Of a stretch of 38,817 nucleotides of DNA, positions 33,090 through 38,817 are shown piece after piece; within the stretch, counting starts at the first letter, position 1, and the number at the start of each line of letters is the position of its first letter. This stretch comes from a virus. Both the position numbers and the translations under genes were made by a program. Location: positions 1-38,817 of IMG/VR virus record IMGVR_UViG_3300044733_006041; one strand, given 5' to 3'. The notes beneath the pieces are model-generated. The model did no database searches. It was not told the origin of the DNA and saw only the letters and a list, made by a program, of their open reading frames with translations.

Positions 33090-35744
33090 TTATTTGATCA
33101 AAACACCCAGACTATTTCGTAACTGTTCAATACCATTTTCATCAATAGTTAAAAACCATGCTGGCGGAGTATAGTAGCGATTATGATTTACTCTAAGCGG
33201 ATTAGAGGAACCTATTCCGTTCAATCCCCCATCAGCACTAGTCCCATCCAACGTACTACTCACAATATACTTGAGCATCGGCACCTTGTCAACCTCCGCT
33301 TTAAAGTTTTTTCTAAGATCACTACTTTTCGTTATCGACTCACAAAAATCTTTGGATTCTTGAGAAATTGATACTATCTTAGATGTATAATCTTCACTAT
33401 ACATAGTATTGATCTCACTCTTTAAGATATTAAACTCTTGAGTTTGTTTACGAATCTTCTCAGGATCAATACCATTCATATTATGTTTTGCTAATATTTT
33501 TGTCATAACAGCAAAGTATTCTGACTTCTTACAAAACTTCATATCAAAACTATTATGAATAACATGAGCAAAAAAGTAATGAATCATCCATTGATCGACC
33601 AGATTACAAAGTTCCGATCCACCAATATACTTATGATAATCAATACCAAAAATGCTTAGAATAGTAACCGCTATATGCCTATCTGCACGAATTCTATAGT
33701 AACCATAAGTCTCATTCTTCTCGTCTGCATTATACTGTTCAGTACAGTAGTCCACAATATTCTTATATGATCCAACTTCTCCGCAAAGTTTACTCATCAT
33801 ACTCTTTAATTGAGGCTTGATCCAAGCATTGAAATCAATAAGATTCAAATCTTTGATCTTACTAACAGCACTCTGCTTGATAGCAAGAATATTCTTGTCT
33901 TTCAATAGGTTATGAAGAGTGTGATTTTTATCTTTGATAATCTTATTAAGATAAGCAATAGACGGAAATCCTTCTACCGAAGCATACCTAATAATAGGAA
34001 TATAAATTGTCTCGTCTTGATCTTCAATAGTTTCGTAGGTATCTTCGTCTACTTCTCTTAGAAGATCGGACTCATTTATTCCATTACCAGACAATACTAG
34101 TTCATCGTTAGCGTCTGGACAATTAGCAATAACAAAAACCTCACCAGCACTAATCTTACCAAAAGAAACACTACTCTTGCGTGGTCCCTTACTGAGTAGA
34201 CTACGATAATCGGAAACATTAACTATATTGGTTTCTCCACCGATATCACTAATGATATCATCAAAACCTTCTGTAGAATCTTCTGGATGACTACTATCAA
34301 CCATAAGATAAGCAAAGCAATCATTTTGATTACAATACTTTGTCACAATCTTTTTGGCAGTTTCTTCACCCTTAACATCACAGCGGAAAAAGATCATTTT
34401 ACCACTCTTTTTGGTTCCGCTCCAATAGTATTGAGGAACTCCCTTGAGTGTTTCGTTATGGATTTTATCTGTTAGATAAACCATACGACGAGAACGATAA
34501 CCAGATGTTCTAAAATTAAAAACATACAACTGCTTATTTTTCTTGAACTTATATTCAAGATCTTTACCACTAGTTAATTCGTGGGTCTTGCCAGACTGGT
34601 CGGTCCATGATGCACCAGCGGTCCATCCACCAGCAAGATCGCTCAGATTATAATAAGTCTGATAAGCATCTACCAGATTAGTACACTGAGTAATCTTTTG
34701 AGTCATATCTTCTTTGAGTTGAAGATAAATATCTTGAGTTCTTTCACGCAAAACTTTAATAACATTTTTTGTGTACTGTAAACCTTCACGACTCACATCC
34801 ATTTCTAATTCACCAATATCAAAATTGATTTCAAGATACAAGCCGGACCCTAGAACCTCCTTGACTAGATTCTTCCAGTTATCCACATCAACCTTTTTGA
34901 AGGTACGATTCCATCTCTGGATAGCGTCATTGGAAGTGTCTTTTTCTGCTTCTCCAATAATCTTTGAACTATCAACAGGATAAGCAATATTACCCATGAT
35001 AGCAATAATACCACTATCAGCATTGTTGTATGCTGAAGGATATTGATCATTATTATTTGCTAGTCTACCAATCCTCCAGCCCTTACCATCAATAACAAAA
35101 TTGGTATAAGAGTACGAATGATCGGACAGATTCTCACCAAAACCACCCTCAATAATGGGCTTCATCTTGAAGTAATGGAAAATTCTTTTTGCTTTGGTAG
35201 TAAACTCGCCAAAGTCACACTGTTTAACAGCAAAACTAATTTCAAGACCATTGGGTTCCTTTGTTGGACTAATATCAAACAGATTAAGACTAGGAACACC
35301 ATTCTCGTCCATAGCAGCAATATAAGAATACTTAGTTCCGTTGTAATAAGATACTGTGCTAAAACTCTTGGTATAAGCAAACGGACTCTTACTACCTAAC
35401 CCAAGACAACCAACAAAATCATTACTATCGTTCTTGTTGCTTGCCCCATAAGTGGTATATAGTTCCTCCATATCTTGCTGACTAAGACCCGTACCATAAT
35501 CACGCACGGTAAAAGAAGGAACCGCTTGTGTTGGCAGAATAACCTTAAAAGGATTCTTATTACCAGCAGCAACATGAGCATCATAAGCATTTGTGCTTAG
35601 TTCACGAATAACTGCCATTACCTTATCGGAATACAGAGAGTCCGACAGGATTTTAAACATTTTGCTCGTTTGAGCAATAGTAAATTGATTACTGCTTTCC
35701 AAACCCCTACTATGAATTTCAACCGTTCGATCTGCAAGTTTCAT
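33090..35744 (-). CDS. rIIA: rIIA-like GHKL ATPase
   Basis: 884 aa. The N-terminal GHKL ATPase domain is clear: N-box VIRELSTNAYDA (45-56, Glu48, Asn52), G1 RDYGTGL (81-87), G2 GCLGLGSKSPFAYT (112-125), and a further NGLEISFAV strand near 164-172. The remaining 650 residues are probably transducer and coiled regions of the rIIA type. T4 rIIA is a membrane-associated protein affecting lysis and phage exclusion. It has its own strong promoter and GGAGACTTAAACG leader. Length is greater than T4 rIIA by about 160 residues. Confidence 0.85.
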   Translation of the reverse strand: MKLADRTVEIHSRGLESSNQFTIAQTSKMFKILSDSLYSDKVMAVIRELSTNAYDAHVAAGNKNPFKVILPTQAVPSFTVRDYGTGLSQQDMEELYTTYGASNKNDSNDFVGCLGLGSKSPFAYTKSFSTVSYYNGTKYSYIAAMDENGVPSLNLFDISPTKEPNGLEISFAVKQCDFGEFTTKAKRIFHYFKMKPIIEGGFGENLSDHSYSYTNFVIDGKGWRIGRLANNNDQYPSAYNNADSGIIAIMGNIAYPVDSSKIIGEAEKDTSNDAIQRWNRTFKKVDVDNWKNLVKEVLGSGLYLEINFDIGELEMDVSREGLQYTKNVIKVLRERTQDIYLQLKEDMTQKITQCTNLVDAYQTYYNLSDLAGGWTAGASWTDQSGKTHELTSGKDLEYKFKKNKQLYVFNFRTSGYRSRRMVYLTDKIHNETLKGVPQYYWSGTKKSGKMIFFRCDVKGEETAKKIVTKYCNQNDCFAYLMVDSSHPEDSTEGFDDIISDIGGETNIVNVSDYRSLLSKGPRKSSVSFGKISAGEVFVIANCPDANDELVLSGNGINESDLLREVDEDTYETIEDQDETIYIPIIRYASVEGFPSIAYLNKIIKDKNHTLHNLLKDKNILAIKQSAVSKIKDLNLIDFNAWIKPQLKSMMSKLCGEVGSYKNIVDYCTEQYNADEKNETYGYYRIRADRHIAVTILSIFGIDYHKYIGGSELCNLVDQWMIHYFFAHVIHNSFDMKFCKKSEYFAVMTKILAKHNMNGIDPEKIRKQTQEFNILKSEINTMYSEDYTSKIVSISQESKDFCESITKSSDLRKNFKAEVDKVPMLKYIVSSTLDGTSADGGLNGIGSSNPLRVNHNRYYTPPAWFLTIDENGIEQLRNSLGVLIK

Positions 35745-35769
35745 CGTTTAAGTCTCCAAGTTTCCTGTG
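35745..35769 (-). promoter_or_regulatory. rIIA leader matching the rIIB leader
   Basis: Minus-strand CACAGGAAA (35761-35769), CTT, GGAGACTTAAACG, ATG. It lines up with the rIIB leader over about 23 bases with few differences. GGAG is the likely ribosome site. Confidence 0.5.
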
Positions 35770-35779
35770 TGATACGCCA

Positions 35780-35808
35780 AGTATATCATCGACAATCGTG
35801 GTTGTCAA
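35780..35808 (-). promoter_or_regulatory. strong sigma70-like promoter of rIIA/rIIB
   Basis: Minus-strand TTGACA (35803-35808), 17-nt spacer, TATACT (35780-35785). Start near 35773 gives a leader of about 29 nt. It probably drives rIIA, rIIB, the primase-like gene and beyond. Confidence 0.8.
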
Positions 35809-35815
35809 GCGTTAA

Positions 35816-36121
35816 TTAAAAAGTTTCGTCGTTGTCGTTATTTTCTTCTCCATAAGACTCGTAATCCTCTGAGATATAATTATTTTCGTCATATGGCATC
35901 CACTCATCAGTATCGTCATATTCTATTTCTTCATCGTCTGGTTCATCTAAAATAATTTCAAATTCTTTTACCTTTTCTGCTATCTCATCCAATCTTCTAT
36001 TAATAAATTTAACAACCTTTTTTAGTTCCGATAAGTCTCTGCTATTAGATTCTTCTATTTTTAGAATTTGTTTATCTAGTTGTAGGATTTCTTTTAGCAT
36101 TCTTTCTATATCTTTTGACAT
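35816..36121 (-). CDS. acidic coiled-coil protein (101 aa)
   Basis: Residues about 1-58 are a heptad-like helix (IERMLKEILQLDKQILKIEE, then LKKVVKFINRRLDEIAEKV), and the rest is a highly acidic, disordered tail rich in Asp, Glu and Tyr. No family recognised. AGGAAAAG precedes the ATG, and a promoter-like sequence lies just upstream. The coil suggests oligomerisation, and the tail may mimic DNA, as some phage anti-host proteins do; that last point is speculation. Confidence 0.55.
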   Translation of the reverse strand: MSKDIERMLKEILQLDKQILKIEESNSRDLSELKKVVKFINRRLDEIAEKVKEFEIILDEPDDEEIEYDDTDEWMPYDENNYISEDYESYGEENNDNDETF

Positions 36122-36145
36122 AATCTTTTCCTATTAGATAGTTGC

Positions 36146-36174
36146 AATATCTAATACACCATTCTGATTGTCAA
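36146..36174 (-). promoter_or_regulatory. promoter candidate before the coiled-coil gene
   Basis: Minus-strand TTGACA (36169-36174), 17-nt spacer, GATATT (36146-36151; four of six matches). The -35 box contains the TGA stop of the upstream gene. A start near 36139 would suit the coiled-coil gene at 36121. Confidence 0.5.
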
Positions 36175-36500
36175 TAATATCTTTTATTAATGTTAGAATA
36201 CTCTTTTATGTCGCCATATTCCCTAATTTTTGTATCCTCATAAGGAGCGGCTATTCTTCTGTAGAATTCTTGCTTTATATTCTCTAGAACACCAGTGATC
36301 ATTGCTATTTTTGCATATGATTCTCTGCCCATCAAAGATGCAATGATTCTGGAAAATGAATAATTAATATCTCCAAGGATAGATGAAAAATCTTCATTAG
36401 TCATATTTCCATTTGTAGATTTTGGAATACCCAAACAAGTAATCATTTTATCTATACAAATATCTAACTCTTTTCTAATATCTTCTTTAATGTATGGCAT
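36171..36500 (-). CDS. conserved phage protein (109 aa)
   Basis: Starts MPYIKEDIRKELDICIDKM at an ATG preceded by GAGGAACCAG; the longer open frame upstream is in conflict with the neighbouring gene. Then GDINYSFSRIIASLM, SYAKIAMITGVLENIKQEFYRR and APYEDTKIREYGDIK. The combination R-R-x-x-A-P-Y-E-D-x-K-I-x-x-x-G-D is one I recall from many large-phage genomes with no assigned function. Overlaps the upstream kinase-like gene by 14 nt. Confidence 0.65.
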   Translation of the reverse strand: MPYIKEDIRKELDICIDKMITCLGIPKSTNGNMTNEDFSSILGDINYSFSRIIASLMGRESYAKIAMITGVLENIKQEFYRRIAAPYEDTKIREYGDIKEYSNINKRYY

Positions 36501-37020
36501 CTGGTTCCTCACATTTACAAAAATACTCGTAACAATAATAACACTGTGGACCCGGTTTTCCCAATCCCCAAGCATCACTAGAAGGATCAAAACTTTCTAG
36601 TCCAGTATCAATACAAACTAATTTATCATTAATCAATCCAATATTATATTGATGACAATCCCAAAAGTCTAAATTAGTATGATGCTTGATGTTGTCAACT
36701 AAGTCTTGTATTTTTTCTAGAAAATGAGTATATTTTTTACTCCATCTTGTAATTGGTTCTGTAATCATATATCCAGCAATTTCTGTTACAAAACCATATG
36801 AACTATATAAGGATAAATCTTTGATTGGTAATTTAACTACATCAGTATATGCTATTGGAGATAATCCATGCTTACTAAGTAGTTGTTGAAAAAATAATGC
36901 GGCCTTAGCATCTTTCTCGGATTTAAATTCTTTGAATCCTTTATTGGTTTCGTCAACCAAAGGATAAAAGTTGCAATATCCTCCCTCATCAAACCATTCA
37001 ATATCAATAGTGTAATTCAT
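36487..37020 (-). CDS. kinase-like protein with cysteine-rich tail
   Basis: 177 aa. LDFWDCHQYNIGLINDKLVCIDTGLESFD near 117-145 resembles the catalytic core of protein- and small-molecule-kinase folds: Asp121 and Asn126 in D-x-H-x-x-N, and Asp138 in I-D-x-G as the metal-binding residue. GFKEFKSEKDAKAALFF near 28-44 could hold the nucleotide Lys and the alphaC helix. The glycine-rich loop is not obvious. The tail CYYCYEYFCKCEE may bind zinc. Much shorter than typical kinases, so activity is doubtful; a pseudokinase is possible. Confidence 0.5.
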   Translation of the reverse strand: MNYTIDIEWFDEGGYCNFYPLVDETNKGFKEFKSEKDAKAALFFQQLLSKHGLSPIAYTDVVKLPIKDLSLYSSYGFVTEIAGYMITEPITRWSKKYTHFLEKIQDLVDNIKHHTNLDFWDCHQYNIGLINDKLVCIDTGLESFDPSSDAWGLGKPGPQCYYCYEYFCKCEEPDAIH

Positions 37021-37021
37021 T

Positions 37022-37267
37022 TTAGTAAGAAATTACTATGGGATATTCTCCAGTAATATTATACAAAAAATCTTTTGCCTTTTTAAGGTCAAAAAACTCC
37101 GCAATAAATACTAGAGAAGGACTAGGATTATTTTCTCTTTTTTCACCATATATTCTATAAAATGGATCGTCAATAGCCTTATACGAATTATCCACAAAAT
37201 CATTAACATTTTTTATTTCATCAATATATGTGCCACCATCATAATCGTTATATTCTCGCACTGTCAT
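37022..37267 (-). CDS. hypothetical protein (81 aa)
   Basis: I start at the ATG giving MTVREYNDYDGGTYIDEI. An ATG at 37336 lies 3 nt after the tRNA end with no ribosome site, and longer readings run through the tRNA. The body has a SLVFIAEFFDLKKAKDFLY helix pattern and ends YPIVISY. No family recognised. It lies 1 nt upstream of the kinase-like gene, so they are probably translated together. Confidence 0.5.
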   Translation of the reverse strand: MTVREYNDYDGGTYIDEIKNVNDFVDNSYKAIDDPFYRIYGEKRENNPSPSLVFIAEFFDLKKAKDFLYNITGEYPIVISY

Positions 37268-37338
37268 TAAAATAAAATGACTAATTGGAGATTTTGGATT
37301 ATAGTTAGGAACTCTTGCGCTACATAATGTGTTCATAA

Positions 37339-37421
37339 TGGGACTGGTGGGAGTCGAACCCACACTCCTAATAGGAAATGGATTTTGAGTCCATCGCGTA
37401 TGCCAATTCCGCCACAATCCC
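37339..37421 (-). tRNA. tRNA-Leu (CAA)
   Basis: Full cloverleaf on the minus strand: 7-bp acceptor GGGATTG/CAGTCCC (one T-G), anticodon stem ATGGA/TCCAT with loop CTCAAAA (anticodon CAA, reads UUG), a class II variable arm TCCT-ATT-AGGA, T-arm GTGGG-TTCGACT-CCCAC, and A as discriminator. CCA is not encoded. UUG reading may support the AT-rich phage codon use, including its TTG-rich genes. Confidence 0.93.
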
Positions 37422-37463
37422 GTTCCAACAAAATAGGGTTATATATCTTGTTGGATTTAAACA

Positions 37464-37745
37464 TCACGAATTATGAGCAGCCTTGAGCCTCTGAAATGTC
37501 TCGACCATAGCCTCAACATTATCAACCTTGCGAACAGGCTTAGACCTTTCCATCTCAGGAAGAATCTGTCCTCTTTCGGCAAGGGTTTTCTTGGTACGAG
37601 CATATCGACTCATAGTACTGTTCAACTTTTGACCAGTCTTAGCAGCAATTTCAGCATATGTCTTGCTCGAAAAAACTGCTTCAAGAAACATCTCGTCACT
37701 GCAACGAACGCGAGTCTGCTTAACGGAAGTAGTAACCTCTGCCAT
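37464..37745 (-). CDS. putative DNA-binding protein (93 aa)
   Basis: Basic, helical protein. SDEMFLEAVFSSKTYAEIAAKTGQKLNSTMSRYARTKK near 16-53 looks like a helix-turn-helix unit (TYAEIAAKTGQKLNSTMSRY), followed by a second basic helix. A strong GGAGG site precedes the ATG and a strong promoter is 84 nt upstream. First gene of the block; a regulator is plausible. No named family recognised. Confidence 0.6.
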   Translation of the reverse strand: MAEVTTSVKQTRVRCSDEMFLEAVFSSKTYAEIAAKTGQKLNSTMSRYARTKKTLAERGQILPEMERSKPVRKVDNVEAMVETFQRLKAAHNS

Positions 37746-37828
37746 AATTATCCTCCAAATATTCTTTAGTAACTCAAACGAACTTGGGCTTAGTCACCTG
37801 ACCAATACAACCCTTGCTCGTTCTTATC

Positions 37829-37857
37829 ATTGTACTCTCTAGTATCGGCTCTGTCAA
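37829..37857 (-). promoter_or_regulatory. strong sigma70-like promoter
   Basis: Minus-strand TTGACA (37852-37857), 17-nt spacer, TACAAT (37829-37834). It would drive the DNA-binding-like gene, then read into tRNA-Leu and the kinase-like genes. Start near 37822. Confidence 0.75.
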
Positions 37858-37902
37858 TGGCTCGACTTGAAAAATTCTTTTTTACGAGACATCGCCGTAA
37901 TC

Positions 37903-38817
37903 CTATTTATCGATAAAAATATTATCGAATTCTTCCTTCAAAAATGCTCTTATTTTTGCTGCGTTTGGGCTACTTTTTAGATTTTCATATAGTTTTTCTT
38001 GACTAGAATTTCTAAAATTTTCTATCTCCATTCCTTCACCGAAAGTTTTTTCCGCTTCTATTAAAAGAAATTTAATAGTATTTTTAAATTGAGGATATGT
38101 TTTCCAATATTCATTATCATGTTCCTTAACGGCCATAGCAAAACACATAGCATAAATACTAAAATCTAAACAACCGCTAACAGCATCAACTCTTTCATTT
38201 AGAATACCATTATTATAATCTTCAACTGCACTTTTGCTTCCTAATATATAAGAATTCCATTCATCAATAATATATGATGGCATATCATTCCAATCCACAA
38301 TATTTTTAACAAAGTAGAGATTATATCTGTATGATCTTAAGTCTGGTGGAATATATTTAGTAACTAAATGCATACTAATATTAGATTCTTCCAATACTAT
38401 ACAGCGAGAATTTAAAACATAAAAAACATTTAATTTTTTACTCAATGCTTTACTATATAAATTTCTAAGATGAGATGTTATACCATGAGAAGTTTCATGC
38501 ACATTGATTCTTCTACTATCTTGATCACCGTATGGTTTTTCAAAACTATGTGTTAATACATCTCCGTATATTGTATTTTCTTCAATTTTACGATACTTAT
38601 CAACCTCCGTAAATACTAATCCGCTTTTTTCTTTTGGTTTTGGTTTATTTTCTGGAATAGTTTTAGGTTTATCATCCGGCATAATAACCACAATAGTATT
38701 GTCTGGTTGATTATTTTCATAGTAGTAATAACCCAGTGCCGAACTTATAACTATTAGGGATAATATTTGTTTAGTTGTCATGATTAATAGATTGTAGCCA
38801 ATCCATGTAGTTATCAT
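37903..38817 (-). CDS. membrane-anchored protein with an HExxH motif, 5' end at window edge
   Basis: Up to 304 aa; the ATG is at the last base of the window, and an internal ATG at 38781 (MTTKQILSLIVISSALGYYYYEN) is also possible, so the true start may lie outside. One hydrophobic segment near residues 17-34 should anchor it, followed by a Pro/Lys linker (PKTIPENKPKPKEK) and a 230-residue domain. NVHETSHGITSHL near 105-117 has the H-E-x-x-H zinc motif of metallopeptidases; a third ligand is not certain. Ends with TAG. Possible cell-envelope peptidase; unproven. Confidence 0.6.
   Translation of the reverse strand: MITTWIGYNLLIMTTKQILSLIVISSALGYYYYENNQPDNTIVVIMPDDKPKTIPENKPKPKEKSGLVFTEVDKYRKIEENTIYGDVLTHSFEKPYGDQDSRRINVHETSHGITSHLRNLYSKALSKKLNVFYVLNSRCIVLEESNISMHLVTKYIPPDLRSYRYNLYFVKNIVDWNDMPSYIIDEWNSYILGSKSAVEDYNNGILNERVDAVSGCLDFSIYAMCFAMAVKEHDNEYWKTYPQFKNTIKFLLIEAEKTFGEGMEIENFRNSSQEKLYENLKSSPNAAKIRAFLKEEFDNIFIDK

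Noticed and set aside
37268-37417. N-terminal extension of the 81-aa ORF through the tRNA-Leu gene
   Set aside because: The extended peptide is just the translated tRNA, with a TTG start inside the acceptor region and no ribosome site.
37422-37463. CCAACAA ... TTGTTGG inverted repeat beside tRNA-Leu
   Set aside because: Seven-base arms with a 16-nt loop are too weak to call a terminator; it may help tRNA processing but nothing supports it.
37861-37890. Possible terminator with CTCG...CGAG ends and a T-run
   Set aside because: The stem is imperfect with a long AT-only middle, and the T-run is on the strand opposite to the nearby gene.
37912-37930. Palindrome TCGATAA-AAATA-TTATCGA
   Set aside because: It lies inside the 3' coding end of the last gene and has no T-run; most likely a chance hairpin in AT-rich DNA.
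1-38817. CRISPR array or insertion sequence
   Set aside because: No regularly spaced direct repeats, transposase or terminal inverted repeats were seen on reading both strands.

Overview
The window looks like part of a large, AT-rich tailed-phage genome, possibly of jumbo size. The main evidence is a neighbouring rIIA-like GHKL ATPase and rIIB-like protein, a primase-polymerase-like gene, a RuvB-type helicase, a phage-style tRNA-Leu and many small conserved phage-type proteins. Genes are very tightly packed: ATGA, TTGA and 8-base overlaps are common and no intergenic gap exceeds 300 bases. A Tat-exported DUF1501 protein, a family best known from Planctomycetes, hints at a planctomycete-like host or gene donor. 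That host guess is inference only.

Layout. (1) 1-12238, minus strand: a 19-gene collinear operon for glycan synthesis and nucleotide/sugar chemistry. It holds glycosyltransferases of several folds, RmlC- and RmlD-like dTDP-sugar enzymes, a B12-binding radical SAM enzyme, a methyltransferase-like protein, GMP reductase, a deoxyribosyltransferase-like protein and a macro domain. (2) 12239-12390: a divergent promoter pair, both TTGACA-N16-TATTAT. (3) 12391-20086, plus strand: an eight-gene operon made almost entirely of glycosyltransferases (HtrL/YibB-like, GT60-like, exostosin-like, GT2, GT7-like, GT10) plus a TylF-like methyltransferase. (4) 20076-24318, minus: a 2OG-Fe(II) oxygenase, a membrane protein, an actin-like ATPase, an HNH endonuclease, and two adjacent serine proteases of different clans (S1 and S8). 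(5) 24338-26321, plus: a cupin, a glycosyltransferase-methyltransferase fusion and a possible glycosyltransferase. (6) 26300-28196, minus: DUF1501 and an epimerase. (7) 28299-38817, minus: DNA metabolism and core phage functions. These are RuvB with a zinc-ribbon/RuvA-domain-III-like partner, small phage proteins, the primase-like protein, rIIB, rIIA, a kinase-like protein, tRNA-Leu(CAA), a DNA-binding-like protein and a membrane-anchored protein with an HExxH motif.

How it fits together. Regions 1, 3 and 5 carry about 14 to 16 glycosyltransferase or glycosyltransferase-like genes plus sugar-modifying enzymes. Together they could build and decorate an elaborate glycan on the virion or on the infected cell surface. 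Region 7 is transcribed from several good sigma70-like promoters, which suggests use of host RNA polymerase. The least ordinary items are the zinc-ribbon/RuvA-III-like/RuvB pair, a tRNA-like element that lacks an anticodon arm beside the primase start, the matched rIIA and rIIB leaders, and the actin/HNH/double-protease cassette.

All family calls come from reading motifs by eye; no database search was run.
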